Part shown: positions 1-11,099 of the stretch, one piece after another
How positions within the stretch are numbered: the first letter of the stretch is position 1
Layout: every line of letters starts with the position of its first letter
Source: Thermoplasmata archaeon
Lineage (GTDB): Archaea; Thermoplasmatota; Thermoplasmata; Methanomassiliicoccales; Methanomethylophilaceae
Assembly: GCA_015063195.1 (NCBI GenBank)
Contig: SUSX01000002.1
Location: 1 to 61,662 of the forward strand
Reading direction: 5' to 3'
DNA length: 61,662 nucleotides
Made by a program: the position numbers and the translations under genes
Notes under the pieces: model-generated
What the model was told of the DNA's origin: nothing
What the model saw: the letters and a program-made list of their open reading frames with translations, nothing else
The model's database searches: none

Positions 1-1204
1 TTCTGCTGAACTTACATTCCCCCAGGATGGTGTGAATATGCCTGTTTCCGTCATATGCCTTGGCAACGATATCAATATCAGCATCTGTGTCGTCGATTCT
101 TCCCCACCACTGTCCCCTTTCGATGACGGTGTATTTGGAATCCAGCCAGTCTCCGCACAGTTTTTCAAATATGTGCCCTGTGTGACTGTCGATGTCATTT
201 CTGATGATATCATAAACCGTGGATTCCGGTGTATTGCCTTCAATAAGTTTGATTCTGTTTGACAGAACGCAGTATGAGAATGAAATAAACGGATCTTTGA
301 TAGAATATACGGGTTTCTTAGGAGAGCCGCCCATAGGATATTTTCTTTCAATAATTCCGACAAATTCTAAATCATCTAACAGTCTTTTACATGCAGCCCG
401 ATCGATTTTAAGTTTATCTGCAATCTCTGACTGTTTAACGGTGCCGTCGGCTATACATTTCACAGCACCTGTGTAGTTCCTGTTACCATTGAATTCCTGA
501 AGTATGGTACTTGCAGCATCAGTTCTCCAGGAACTGTTTTTGTTAAGGAATTTCTCCTCTATCAACTGTTGATAGCTTTTCCCATCGGTATTGATATGAT
601 AATAGGGTATTCCTCCGACGGTACTGTACCATCTCAGGGAAGTTTCACAGTCCATATGCGGATGGAATTCTCTGCATGTTTCAATGGATAATGGTTTGAT
701 TTGTTTTCTGTATTCAAATCTGCCGTACAGCGGTCTGTTGGCATCCTCGGTTTCTTTGCGCATAACAGATATTGATGAACCACAGATGACAAACATACAG
801 TTCAGGTCATTCAATCCTCTGTCCAGAGATTTCTGTATTACCGATGCAGCCTGCGGAGCAGATTCCAACAGATATGGGAGTTCATCGAATATTACCAATG
901 TATGTTCTATTTTGCAGATGTCCTCGACAATCTTCATTAAATGTGAGAGATCGGAAACCAGTGGGATTTCATAACCTATAAATTCAGAAACATCAAGTGA
1001 CAGTGATGACAGATTTTCATAATAGGATCCTCTGATTCCCTGAAGAAAGAGTGCCCTTTTTCCTTTACCGAATTCTCTTAGGAGTGATGTTTTCCCTATC
1101 CTTCTGCGCCCCCATATGCAGCATGTTACGAGGCCCTCCTGATTCCATAGATTTTCTAGATAGGTCAATTCTGATTCTCTTCCTATGAGGTTTCTGTCGG
1201 ACAT
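1..1204 (-). CDS. AAA ATPase, archaeal ATPase/DUF234-like family (3' end cut by window edge)
   Basis: Read by hand on the minus strand from ATG at 1204: MSDRNLIGRESELTYLENLWNQEGLVTCCIWGRRRIGKTSLLREFGKGKRALFLQGIRG...HTLVIFDELPYLL...; Walker A GRRRIGKTS. Not in the ORF track because no stop lies inside the window. Confidence 0.85.
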   Translation of the reverse strand, partial: MSDRNLIGRESELTYLENLWNQEGLVTCCIWGRRRIGKTSLLREFGKGKRALFLQGIRGSYYENLSSLSLDVSEFIGYEIPLVSDLSHLMKIVEDICKIEHTLVIFDELPYLLESAPQAASVIQKSLDRGLNDLNCMFVICGSSISVMRKETEDANRPLYGRFEYRKQIKPLSIETCREFHPHMDCETSLRWYSTVGGIPYYHINTDGKSYQQLIEEKFLNKNSSWRTDAASTILQEFNGNRNYTGAVKCIADGTVKQSEIADKLKIDRAACKRLLDDLEFVGIIERKYPMGGSPKKPVYSIKDPFISFSYCVLSNRIKLIEGNTPESTVYDIIRNDIDSHTGHIFEKLCGDWLDSKYTVIERGQWWGRIDDTDADIDIVAKAYDGNRHIHTILGECKFSR

Positions 1205-1392
1205 GATATTGTATTTGAAATTGATTATAAAACAATTTCCAATTTAATTAATTTGAAAACAATTAAAAAATTAATTGATTAAAAATCAATTTATCTTTAT
1301 GATTACAAAATCCAATATTAGGTTTTAGAAACAAAAGAACACCAAGAGTAATCTTCATCACAGAAACTGTGTACTCGGAACTGACTGATGTA

Positions 1393-1758
1393 TCATTCAA
1401 CTGTATATCCTGCATTTGAAAGTGCATCGACAGCTTTACTGAGATTCTCTGCTTTAACGAGGATGTAGTCGGTGTTGAACGTTGATATCACAAAGATTCC
1501 GATTTGATTGTCTGCAAGAATCCTGAAGATTGAAGATAGAATTCCAATTAACGAGAAATCCAAGACACCCTGAATTCTGAAAGCCCTCCACCCATCATTC
1601 CTTTCGATGGTGTTTGACGGAATTCCGACAGTTAGGCAAACCAAGGATTTTTCTTCATCCGTTTTGGAAACGAATGTGAAATCCGCATCAAGATCTACTG
1701 CAGAATAATCTGCGACTTTACAAATTGAGAATTCGCAATCTAGTATCTCGATGATCAT
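1393..1758 (-). CDS. ACT domain-containing protein
   Basis: 121 aa; SLVCLTVGIPSN...FSLIGILSSIFRILADNQIGIFVISTFNTDYILVKAENLSKAVDAL resembles ACT-type regulatory domains. Confidence 0.65.
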   Translation of the reverse strand: MIIEILDCEFSICKVADYSAVDLDADFTFVSKTDEEKSLVCLTVGIPSNTIERNDGWRAFRIQGVLDFSLIGILSSIFRILADNQIGIFVISTFNTDYILVKAENLSKAVDALSNAGYTVE

Positions 1759-1850
1759 ATCTGGGACCTAAAATCGGTATGTGGCTGGGATAGTTAATAG
1801 TCATCGACGGAGTATGGCAAAAACGAACGTAACAGGAGATAGAAGTAGAA

Positions 1851-1927
1851 TGGAGCCACCTCTGAGATTCGAACTCAGGACCTGCTGATTACAAGTCAGC
1901 CGCACTACCGGGCTATGCAAAGGTGGC
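1851..1927 (-). tRNA. tRNA-Thr (anticodon TGT), CCA encoded
   Basis: Reverse complement GCCACCTTTGCATAGCCCGGTAGTGCGGCTGACTTGTAATCAGCAGGTCCTGAGTTCGAATCTCAGAGGTGGCTCCA: 7-bp acceptor stem, GCTGA-CTTGTAA-TCAGC anticodon arm, GTTCGAATC T-loop. Confidence 0.93.
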
Positions 1928-1980
1928 CTTGAAGCCGAGTATACATAAGTTCCTTTTAAGGGTTTCTATCGCTCGGGTGG

Positions 1981-2583
1981 TTAAAGGTGGTCATCTGTGT
2001 TCTTTAGGAACTTAGCAGGATTTCCTGCAACGACTGTGAACGCCTCTACATCCTTGGTAACTACAGAACCTGCAGCTACGACGGCTCCCTTTCCGATCTT
2101 AACTCCGGGAAGGATTATCGAACCGGTGCCGATCCATACGTCATCTTCAATAACGATCGGAGCTCCTGTAGCAGCACCTTTTCTGCGTTCTGTAGCATCC
2201 AACGGATGGTTCACTGTGATGATCGATACCTTGGGTCCGAACTGAACATGATTGCCGATAGTGACATCGTAAAGGTCGATAATATGACAGTCGAAATTAC
2301 AGAAGAAGAAATCGCCGATGTACGTGTTGCATCCGACCTCGACTCTGAATGTAGGTAGAATCAGAGGCGATTCTCCGACTGAACCGAACAATTCCCTGAT
2401 TATGGGAAGCTTCCTTTCGTCTCTTACAGGATAGGAATTAATCTCGTCACAGAGAGCATTGCATCTGTCTCTCATGATATTGAGCTCTTCACATCCGGAG
2501 TCGAACGGAAGCCCCATTCTCAGTTTTTCCAATTCGTTCATTATAGGTCCTGTTCGGCTGTACGGAAGTTTACTGCGGGACAT
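1981..2583 (-). CDS. Sugar/maltose O-acetyltransferase-like, left-handed beta-helix (hexapeptide repeat) protein
   Basis: 200 aa; [28 protein letters not shown]...[39 protein letters not shown] is typical of LacA/Maa. Confidence 0.9.
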   Translation of the reverse strand: MSRSKLPYSRTGPIMNELEKLRMGLPFDSGCEELNIMRDRCNALCDEINSYPVRDERKLPIIRELFGSVGESPLILPTFRVEVGCNTYIGDFFFCNFDCHIIDLYDVTIGNHVQFGPKVSIITVNHPLDATERRKGAATGAPIVIEDDVWIGTGSIILPGVKIGKGAVVAAGSVVTKDVEAFTVVAGNPAKFLKNTDDHL

Positions 2584-4466
2584 GGTCCGAGACAGTCTTT
2601 ACATCTGATGCATTCGTCGGGATTAATCTCGACACGGCCGTCCTTCATGTAAAGTGCCTTCTGTTCACATCTTGCGACACAGAGTGAGCAACCTACACAC
2701 TGTTCGGATCTGACGATAAGTTCGAAAAGCTTGTCGATATTGGATCTGGCATCCCTTTCGACATTGGCTTTGGAGATGATCGATCCTTCCCTGTATACGG
2801 TGATGTTGTCGATGGAGAGCCACTCTCCGCTTTCATCCAACTTTACCTTTGAACCGAGGATATGTCCGAATCCTTCCAGCCTTTCGATGTCTATGTGCTT
2901 GGATACGGCGGCCTCTACACTGAATCCGATAACGCATGGGGAGAATCCTTCCTGGACCTTCATGTATAACGGTCCGGATTCGGGTGCAACCGACTGCTTT
3001 GTAAGTTCGGAAACATCCTTTCCTGTAATCTTGTGAACTTCCTCTCTGATGGAGGAAGGTGCATTCTTCCATCTCCAGAGTGCATAATCCTTCCATTCCT
3101 GAGGGAGTCCTCTGCTGTTCATATAGTCTGTAAGATACTGATCCCACTGACCGTATCTGGATGAGTTTCCTGCTACAATCTCAAGTTCAGACATGTCTGA
3201 TGCCGGACAAAGGAAACATCCGATTCTGTCGAGACCTCTTGTGTACCAAACATTGAAAGGCTCTTTTTTAAGGAAAATATAGAACCAAACGTGTAACGCA
3301 TTCCAATTCTGAATAGGTGAAGCACCGGTCTGACCGGGTGTCCAGGGGTTGACCCAAACTCTTCCCTTATCGTGCCTTGCTTCGGACTCGTATTTCCTTT
3401 GTCCGATAAACGACAAGACGCCGTCAGGGAAGTTCTTCATGATCGCTCCGACGGTAGGTCCGAGTTTGTTAGTCTTACAGCACCACCTGAAATCCTTTGC
3501 AGGAGGGCCGAAATGAACGAGGTTTCCGAAGAACGCATCGGTGGGTGCAGTCTCTTCTATGAGTTTCAGTCCGTGTCTTGATGTGACATCTCTAACGTGT
3601 TCAACAGTCTCATCGAATTCCAATCCTGTGTTAACGAACAGAACGGGAAGTTTGTGTCCAGCATCTAATGTCAGCAGAAGTGTGGCAAGACTGTCCTTTC
3701 CGCCTGAGAATGAGACAATTGCGGGGACATCGTGTTTTGCGATGTTCTTGTTTATAAAATCTACAGCCTCATCTCTTCTCTTTTCGATGACTTCTCTGTT
3801 AGCTTCGACGACCTCATCCCATGTGTATTTTTTATCGGGATTTCTGAACGGTTCGGGTTTTACCCATTTGGTTTTGACGGCAAGCCCTCTTTCGGAATCA
3901 ATCATTACCTGAGGTTCCATCTTGGCAGCACCTGTGGCGATGGCTTTCCTGTCTTTGGTGATGACGATTACCTCATCTCCGATTTCGATGTCTTTATGTG
4001 CATCTATAACTCCGGGAGCCATGAGATTCTTACTGTCCTGAACGAATGGAACGGCGGAATCGTCGCAGATTACGTATCCTTTTGTCATTACAGGGGCGAT
4101 TCTCATAGCACTCTGCATACGGTTGATGAGTCTCCATCCTCTTCCGAGATCGTATCTGATTGTGGCAACGGTACTTCCGTCGATAATTATCTCGTCCATC
4201 CTGTCCAAGGAAGGTGCCTTGTTCAGAAGTACAGGATGTCCTTCGGGCAACAGTGCAATTCCGGATCCTTCTCCGTACTGTTCGTCGGCCAATTTTCTGA
4301 TCAGATCGATATCATGTTGGAATGCAGGCCTTACGTCACCAGGGGGCGTAATCTCAACTTCCCTGCTGTCCTTTCCGCAGATAGGACATGTCTTAGATTC
4401 AAGTACCGGAAGGTTACAATCGTCACACCATCTGAGGTGGTTCTTACCCAATCTTACTGCTGCCAT
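2541..4466 (-). CDS. PAPS reductase-family protein with N-terminal zinc ribbon, PUA-like region and C-terminal 2x[4Fe-4S] ferredoxin domain
   Basis: 641 aa; [34 protein letters not shown] (PP-loop); [16 protein letters not shown]...[12 protein letters not shown]. Confidence 0.85.
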   Translation of the reverse strand: MAAVRLGKNHLRWCDDCNLPVLESKTCPICGKDSREVEITPPGDVRPAFQHDIDLIRKLADEQYGEGSGIALLPEGHPVLLNKAPSLDRMDEIIIDGSTVATIRYDLGRGWRLINRMQSAMRIAPVMTKGYVICDDSAVPFVQDSKNLMAPGVIDAHKDIEIGDEVIVITKDRKAIATGAAKMEPQVMIDSERGLAVKTKWVKPEPFRNPDKKYTWDEVVEANREVIEKRRDEAVDFINKNIAKHDVPAIVSFSGGKDSLATLLLTLDAGHKLPVLFVNTGLEFDETVEHVRDVTSRHGLKLIEETAPTDAFFGNLVHFGPPAKDFRWCCKTNKLGPTVGAIMKNFPDGVLSFIGQRKYESEARHDKGRVWVNPWTPGQTGASPIQNWNALHVWFYIFLKKEPFNVWYTRGLDRIGCFLCPASDMSELEIVAGNSSRYGQWDQYLTDYMNSRGLPQEWKDYALWRWKNAPSSIREEVHKITGKDVSELTKQSVAPESGPLYMKVQEGFSPCVIGFSVEAAVSKHIDIERLEGFGHILGSKVKLDESGEWLSIDNITVYREGSIISKANVERDARSNIDKLFELIVRSEQCVGCSLCVARCEQKALYMKDGRVEINPDECIRCKDCLGPCPAVNFRTAEQDL

Positions 4467-4615
4467 CAGTATTGATGATTACTATCCCTAATAAAAGGGC
4501 TATGGTCGGCGTATACGGGAAAACGATATCCTGTTAAATCAAGACGGATAGTTTCTGTCAATTTCGAATGTATCTTTTTATAGAGATGAATCATTCAAGG
4601 AAAGGAGTGAAACCT

Positions 4616-5818
4616 ATGGTCAGGAAAATCAAGGCATCGGCACGTTCGTTAGGAATGGACTACGTAATCAGAGAGCTTGCGGTCTACGCTGACGAAGTTG
4701 CAGCTAAGGGAGTTCCTGTAACCAAACTCAACATCGGTGATCCCAACAAATGGGATTTTGAAACACCGGAATATTTCAAAGCAGCTCTCAGAGAGGCTGT
4801 CGACCGTACCGATAACGGATACGGAGATTCTCAGGGTAACTACGACTTCAGGGAAGCAATCGTACAGCGTGAGTATGAGAAACACGGTGCTGAAGTCTCA
4901 GTCGATGATGTTTTCGTCACACAGGGTGTCGGAGAAGCCATAAATCTCCTTATGGGTACGATGGTCGAACCCGGGGAAGAAGTAATCGTTCCCGGACCCG
5001 GATACTCATCATATGCACAGTACATCAATTTCTTCGGAGGAAAGGCTGTTCCGTACAGGATGATCGAAGAGGAGAATTGGAGACCTGACGTGGATATGAT
5101 CGAGGAACGTATCAACGAGAATACAAAGGCAATCGTAGTCATCAACCCTAACAATCCGACCGGTGCGGTATTCGATTTGAAGGATCTTAAGAAGATTGGA
5201 GATATCGCAGCAGAGTACGAGATTCCTGTTATTTCCGATGAGATCTATGATAAGATTACTTTCGGAAAGGAATATCATTCAATGTCAAAACTTTCATCCG
5301 ATGTGCCCAGGATAATTCTTAACGGATTCTCCAAAGTCAACCTTATGCCCGGATGGCGTATGGGATACGGATACTTCCAGGACGAGAACGGAATTCTTGA
5401 AGAGGTAAAGACCGGTCTCATGAAACAGCTCCGTGCCAGGATATGCCCCAATGTTCCATGTCAGTGGGCAGCTAAGGCATCCCTTCAGGGACCTCAGGAT
5501 TATATTATCGATATGAACCGCAGGCTCAAGGACCGTGCTGAATACTCATACAAGAGACTGAATGAGATCCCTGGAATCTCCACCAACAGGACAGACGGTG
5601 CATTCTATATGTTCCCCAAGGTTGAACTTACAGATTGGAAAACCGATAAAGAATTCGTACTTGATTTCTTACAGGAATCCGGAGTACTGTTCGTTCACGG
5701 ATCGGGATTCTGCGAAGAGTTCGGTCAGGGACACTTCAGAACAATCACACTTCCTAAGATTAACATCCTTTCGGATGCTTACGACAAATTAGAGAAGTTC
5801 ATGCTGAAGCACAACTGA
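4616..5818 (+). CDS. Class I/II pyridoxal-phosphate aminotransferase
   Basis: Aspartate aminotransferase superfamily signatures NPNNPTGAVF, SDEIYDKITF, NGFSKVNLMPGWRMGY. Start moved from 4568 to MVRKI at 4616 because the 4568 start lies in a TATA-like box and GGAG precedes 4616. Confidence 0.9.
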   Translation: MVRKIKASARSLGMDYVIRELAVYADEVAAKGVPVTKLNIGDPNKWDFETPEYFKAALREAVDRTDNGYGDSQGNYDFREAIVQREYEKHGAEVSVDDVFVTQGVGEAINLLMGTMVEPGEEVIVPGPGYSSYAQYINFFGGKAVPYRMIEEENWRPDVDMIEERINENTKAIVVINPNNPTGAVFDLKDLKKIGDIAAEYEIPVISDEIYDKITFGKEYHSMSKLSSDVPRIILNGFSKVNLMPGWRMGYGYFQDENGILEEVKTGLMKQLRARICPNVPCQWAAKASLQGPQDYIIDMNRRLKDRAEYSYKRLNEIPGISTNRTDGAFYMFPKVELTDWKTDKEFVLDFLQESGVLFVHGSGFCEEFGQGHFRTITLPKINILSDAYDKLEKFMLKHN

Positions 5819-5849
5819 TCTCAACGTTTAGCACTATGTGACTGGCTAT

Positions 5850-5966
5850 TCATAGAATCATGTGGAAAGCCAGAGGTACCAGAAGGACGGCGATACATCC
5901 GATAACGGCTACAGCAATCACTTTACGGAAATTGCGTCTTTCCTGATGGGACATCTCGTTATCCAT
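5850..5966 (-). CDS. Small single-TM protein (38 aa), MDNEMSHQERRNFRKVIAVAVIGCIAVLLVPLAFHMIL
   Basis: Hand-translated; not in ORF track because of its size; hydrophobic core preceded by a basic stretch. Confidence 0.45.
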   Translation of the reverse strand: MDNEMSHQERRNFRKVIAVAVIGCIAVLLVPLAFHMIL

Positions 5967-5996
5967 GTAAGTAACAGGTTTTTAGTAAATATATAA

Positions 5997-6014
5997 AACC
6001 GCCGTTAGGCGGTT
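5997..6014 (-). terminator. Hairpin terminator of the rib operon
   Basis: AACCGCC-GTTA-GGCGGTT; on the minus strand followed by TTTTATAT. Confidence 0.7.
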
Positions 6015-6017
6015 GTT

Positions 6018-6431
6018 TTACTTTCCGAGTCTCTTCAGCATCTTGACAGCGACATCGACTACGTCACGTCCCTTTTCGATTCTGTCCATTGCCTGGAGTT
6101 CGGTCATTCCGGGTCCGGTGATTCCGAATGCAACGGGCTTGTCGTAATCTGTTGAAAGGTCCATTATTCTCCTCGATGCCTGTGCAACGACTACTTCATC
6201 GTGCTCTGTCTCGCCTTCAATAACTGCTCCGAGTGTGATAACTGCATCGATTTCGGGGTCCTGAAGGAGTGTCTTGATTGCCAAAGGCATATCGAAGACT
6301 CCGGGTACAAGGATTGTCCTTGTGATGTCCACCTCGAGGAACTCTGCCTCGGCTTTTGCCCTTTCAATCATCAATGATGTGACTTCAAAGTTGAATTCAG
6401 CTGCAACCATTCCCAATCTGTATCTCTTCAT
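6018..6431 (-). CDS. ribH: 6,7-dimethyl-8-ribityllumazine synthase
   Basis: 137 aa; VAEFNFEVTSLM, VPGVFDMPLAIKTLL, AVITLGAVIEGETEHDEVV. Confidence 0.93.
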   Translation of the reverse strand: MKRYRLGMVAAEFNFEVTSLMIERAKAEAEFLEVDITRTILVPGVFDMPLAIKTLLQDPEIDAVITLGAVIEGETEHDEVVVAQASRRIMDLSTDYDKPVAFGITGPGMTELQAMDRIEKGRDVVDVAVKMLKRLGK

Positions 6432-6435
6432 TAAT

Positions 6436-7337
<902 letters not shown>

Positions 7338-8036
7338 TTATTCCTTCTCCGAGAATTCGTTCCAAGCGGCAATAATCTCATCGCCTGTTATGAAGGTCAC
7401 TCCCTTCTCCTCAGCATATTTCATGACTTCTTCCTTTGATCTGGGGCCTCCGTCATCGCCCATCATCTCACAGATGGTTGCTGAAGGTGTGACGCCTGCC
7501 ATTATCATAAGTGCTGTACAGAGTTCGGTGTGTCCCTTTCTGTTTTTGAGAATCGCATCGCTTGTGTTGAGCAGATGTACATGTCCCGGGGCTCTGAAGC
7601 GTTCTCCCATCTCCTTTTTCTTTTCCTCGATGGGTTTATCGGAGAAGAGTACTTCTGCGTAGGACTTTATTGTGAGCGCTCTGTCCTTATCGGTGATTCC
7701 GGTGTATGTTCTCCTTTCATTGATAGTGATACCGAATGATGACTTTGTTCTGTCATAGGGAATGTCTGTCGGTGCCATATCCTTCAGAAGGGGATACTTG
7801 TCGGAACAATCCCAAAAGATATCGGAAAGGAACGGCAACCCTACCTCTTCGGCAAGTGCATAAGGTGTCGTAACGCAGAGTAATCCTCCTGCATCCTTCC
7901 TGAGAGTACGTACCTTCTCATAATCAACGAATGCGGAACAGAGGGTCATGTCTGTTTCCTTTTCTCTGTCGTCAAAATCATAGACAAGGACTATTTTTCC
8001 CTGTTTGATGTCCTCAATTGCCTTTTTTACACTCAT
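7338..8036 (-). CDS. ribB: 3,4-dihydroxy-2-butanone-4-phosphate synthase
   Basis: 232 aa; IEDIKQGKIVLVYDFDDREKETDMTL, FRAPGHVHLL, HTELCTALMIMAG. Confidence 0.92.
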   Translation of the reverse strand: MSVKKAIEDIKQGKIVLVYDFDDREKETDMTLCSAFVDYEKVRTLRKDAGGLLCVTTPYALAEEVGLPFLSDIFWDCSDKYPLLKDMAPTDIPYDRTKSSFGITINERRTYTGITDKDRALTIKSYAEVLFSDKPIEEKKKEMGERFRAPGHVHLLNTSDAILKNRKGHTELCTALMIMAGVTPSATICEMMGDDGGPRSKEEVMKYAEEKGVTFITGDEIIAAWNEFSEKE

Positions 8037-8172
8037 GAGCTCACTCTATGATGTGTGTAATAGATTATTATAAAAAATTGATTACTTAGTTACTCATTTT
8101 TTGGTAGAAGCGAAACCGACATGCCTTGAAGTGAAGGAACAGTTTTAATATGTCATTTAGGTACTAGTTTTA

Positions 8173-9210
8173 ATGCGCAGGGCGAAGAACTTCCAAAGTG
8201 TAATCGGTGAAACTTCGATGTACAGACAGGCTATCAGGTTTCCCGAGCAGATAGAATTCGCATTGAACACTTTGGTTTTCAATCTGAAGAGTACTGAGAA
8301 CGTTGCCATTTGCGGAATGGGAACATGTTCCATTGCCGGTGAGATTGTTTCAGATTATATGGACGGTATGGGAAAGGCATGCCTTCCTGTTATCAAAGGA
8401 ATAGAACTTCCGAAATGGGTCGGATCCAATACCACTGTCATCTGTATCTCATATTCCGGAAACACGCAGGAGACCCTTCACATATACAGGTCTGCTGTCA
8501 GGAAAGGTGCTCAGGTCGTCTGTATTACGTCGGGCGGAATGCTCGAGGATCTTTGTATCAAGGACGGAAACGTACTTCTCTCCATGCCCGGAGGTTTCGA
8601 ATCCAGAGGCGCATTGGGGTACATGATCGGTTTTATCGCCACAATTCTTGTGAACATCGGAATATTGGATTCCATTGAAGATTTCGAGAATGCACTCCCT
8701 GCGATTAAGAGCTACCGTGATTCTTTCATTAAGACGGATGATAACGAGGCATTCGATATTGCTAAGTATTGTTTCGGCAGGATTCCGATTATATACAGTT
8801 TCTTCAACATGAGATCTGTAGCTTCAAGATGGAAGTCCCAGCTTAATGAGAATTCCAAGCTCCTTTCATTCTCCGGAACGATTCCAGAGTTCAACCATAA
8901 CGAATTGGTCGGATGGACAGGTGATATGAAGACGGAATATTTTGTTCCGATTATCATCCTGGATGACGGTGCATCAAAGATGCTGAAGTACATGGTGGAA
9001 ACTCCTGTAGGGATGCTGATGGAGGCCGGAAAGGATGTCTATATCTTCCACATAAACGGAAAGAACATTCTTGAAAAGACACTCAAAGCAATCATCGCAG
9101 GAGACCTTGTATCATTGTATCTGGCACATCTTTCGAAGAATGATCCTGCCAACACGGATGTCGTCGAACAGATGAAGGAGCTCATCGAGAAGGACCAATT
9201 CATTGAATAA
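8173..9210 (+). CDS. SIS-domain protein, bifunctional phosphoglucose/phosphomannose isomerase-like
   Basis: 345 aa; NVAICGMGTCSIAGEIVSDYM, CISYSGNTQETLHIYRSA, WKSQLNENSK, PEFNHNELVGW. Confidence 0.87.
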   Translation: MRRAKNFQSVIGETSMYRQAIRFPEQIEFALNTLVFNLKSTENVAICGMGTCSIAGEIVSDYMDGMGKACLPVIKGIELPKWVGSNTTVICISYSGNTQETLHIYRSAVRKGAQVVCITSGGMLEDLCIKDGNVLLSMPGGFESRGALGYMIGFIATILVNIGILDSIEDFENALPAIKSYRDSFIKTDDNEAFDIAKYCFGRIPIIYSFFNMRSVASRWKSQLNENSKLLSFSGTIPEFNHNELVGWTGDMKTEYFVPIIILDDGASKMLKYMVETPVGMLMEAGKDVYIFHINGKNILEKTLKAIIAGDLVSLYLAHLSKNDPANTDVVEQMKELIEKDQFIE

Positions 9211-9279
9211 GGATACCGACAAACTGCCAGTTTTTTTGTTCCGCTCTTTTCTTATAATAAGAGAAATATTGTTGTCTTC

Positions 9280-10563
9280 ATGGCAATGAACGATGAAGCA
9301 CGCTACATCAGAGAGAATGTAATGGCTCACAACAAGTGGTTCGAGGAGTGCATCCCCATGATTGCATCTGAGAACCTCATGAGTCCACTCGCCAAAGAAT
9401 TATTGATTTCAGATTTCGCAGACAGGTATGCAGAGGGTCTTCCCGGAAAGAGATACTATCAGGGAAACATCTACGTCGATAAGGTAGAACTCAAGGCAAT
9501 GGAGCTGGCAAAGGACCTTTTCAAAGCAGACTTTGCAGACGTAAGGCCCATCTCAGGAACAGTCGCAAACATGGCTGTCCTTTTCGCATTCGCACAGCCC
9601 GGTGACACAATCACAACATGTGCACTTGCACAGGGAGCACACATCTCCACACAGAAGTTCGGAGCTTTCGGACAGAGATCCGTCAATTCCGTTCAGTACC
9701 CCTTCAACGTTGAGGATATGAACCTTGATGTCGACGGTACTATCAAGCTCCTGAAGGAGGTTAAGCCCAAAGTCGCACAGTTCGGTCTTTCCGTTTTCCT
9801 GTTCCCTCCACCATTGAAGGAACTCCAGGACACATTCAACGAGATCGGATGTCTAGTTTGGGAAGACTGTGCACACGTTCTCGGTCTCATCGCAGGAGGA
9901 CAGTTCCACGATCCCCTCAGGGAAGGAGTCAACATCATCTCCTCATCTACACACAAGACATTCCCCGGACCTAACCACGGAATGATTCTCGGTGCAAACC
10001 TCACAGAGGATCAGGAAAAGGCAATCCAGAAAGCCGTCTTCCCCGGAGTCACAAGCAGCCACCACCTCCATGCAATGGCAGCATTGGCAATCACATTGGC
10101 AGAGATGAAAGTCTACGCAAAGGACTATGCAGCACAGGCAGTCAAGAACTCCCAGGCACTCGGACAGGCACTTTACGAACTCGGTGTTCCTGTACTCTGT
10201 CCCGACCTCGGATTCACCAAGTCACACGCAATCGCAGTGGATGTTGCACAGTTCGGCGGAGGAAAGGACATCGCTCAGAAACTCGAGGATGCCAACATCA
10301 TCTGTAACAAGAACATGCTCCCCTGGGATGAGAGCGCAGTAAGGCCTTCAGGTCTCAGGCTCGGTTCACAGGAGATGACACGTATCGGTATGAAAGAAAG
10401 CGATATGAAAGAGGTCGCATCATTCATTGCACGCGTATGCAAGGGAGAGGATCCTGCAAAGGTCAAGGAAGACGTCAAGGAGTTCAAGAAAGGATTCCTT
10501 ACAGTCAAGTACTGTTTCAACGACGAAGAACCCGCATACGGTTACCGCAAACTGGTGGAGTAA
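9280..10563 (+). CDS. glyA: Serine hydroxymethyltransferase
   Basis: 427 aa; ENLMSPLAKELLISDFADRYAEGLPGKRYYQGN, STHKTFPGPNHGMI. Confidence 0.93.
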   Translation: MAMNDEARYIRENVMAHNKWFEECIPMIASENLMSPLAKELLISDFADRYAEGLPGKRYYQGNIYVDKVELKAMELAKDLFKADFADVRPISGTVANMAVLFAFAQPGDTITTCALAQGAHISTQKFGAFGQRSVNSVQYPFNVEDMNLDVDGTIKLLKEVKPKVAQFGLSVFLFPPPLKELQDTFNEIGCLVWEDCAHVLGLIAGGQFHDPLREGVNIISSSTHKTFPGPNHGMILGANLTEDQEKAIQKAVFPGVTSSHHLHAMAALAITLAEMKVYAKDYAAQAVKNSQALGQALYELGVPVLCPDLGFTKSHAIAVDVAQFGGGKDIAQKLEDANIICNKNMLPWDESAVRPSGLRLGSQEMTRIGMKESDMKEVASFIARVCKGEDPAKVKEDVKEFKKGFLTVKYCFNDEEPAYGYRKLVE

Positions 10564-10577
10564 ACTCCACCTTTTTT
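10554..10577 (+). terminator. Intrinsic-like terminator overlapping glyA stop codon
   Basis: GGTGGAGT-AA-ACTCCACC followed by TTTTTT; 8-bp perfect stem that includes the TAA stop. Confidence 0.75.
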
Positions 10578-10615
10578 ATCCAAACAATACATTCAGAGTC
10601 AAGGAAAGTGATTGG

Positions 10616-11038
10616 ATGGGATTTATTGACAAAGTAGACAATAAATGGAAACACATGAACAGTAAACGTTCAGAAAATTCCGAGATCGATGAGATCCGTA
10701 AGAAGATCGAAGCAGAGAATGAGATCATCAAGGAACAGATTGTACTCATCGGTCAGCACTTCTGGAACCTCTACACCAACGGCCAATATGAGCCTACGGA
10801 CGACAGGGAGCTCTTCGAGAAGATCGATGACTGTAACAGTAACATCCGTCTTCTGACAGTTCAGGCAGATAATGTCAGACTTAAGGGACTTCAGGACAGG
10901 GAACGTATCGACGAAGAAACCCGTATTAAAATCGAAACAAAGCAGGCAGAAGCTGAGGACAGAAGGCAGAGAAGAGAAGAAGAGAGAGCTGCCAAAAGGG
11001 CCGAAAAGGATGCCGCCAGGGAATACGAGGAGTTCTGA
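10616..11038 (+). CDS. Coiled-coil hypothetical protein
   Basis: About 140 aa; MGFIDKVDNKWKHMNSKRSENSEIDEIRKKIEAENEIIKEQIV..., charged C-terminus. Start shifted downstream from 10427 since the longer ORF overlaps glyA and its terminator. Confidence 0.7.
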   Translation: MGFIDKVDNKWKHMNSKRSENSEIDEIRKKIEAENEIIKEQIVLIGQHFWNLYTNGQYEPTDDRELFEKIDDCNSNIRLLTVQADNVRLKGLQDRERIDEETRIKIETKQAEAEDRRQRREEERAAKRAEKDAAREYEEF

Positions 11039-11099
11039 TACTCCTTTTCCCTTTTTAGGAAAACCTAAACTTTATATACACTCCTTTTAATTTCAGATT

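Noticed and set aside
3732-4475. 247-aa + strand ORF opposite the PAPS-reductase gene
   Set aside because: Antisense to a protein with clear catalytic motifs; composition typical of shadow ORFs; no recognisable domain.
10427-10615. N-terminal extension of the coiled-coil ORF overlapping glyA
   Set aside because: Out-of-frame with glyA and crosses the glyA terminator; ATG 10616 is more credible.
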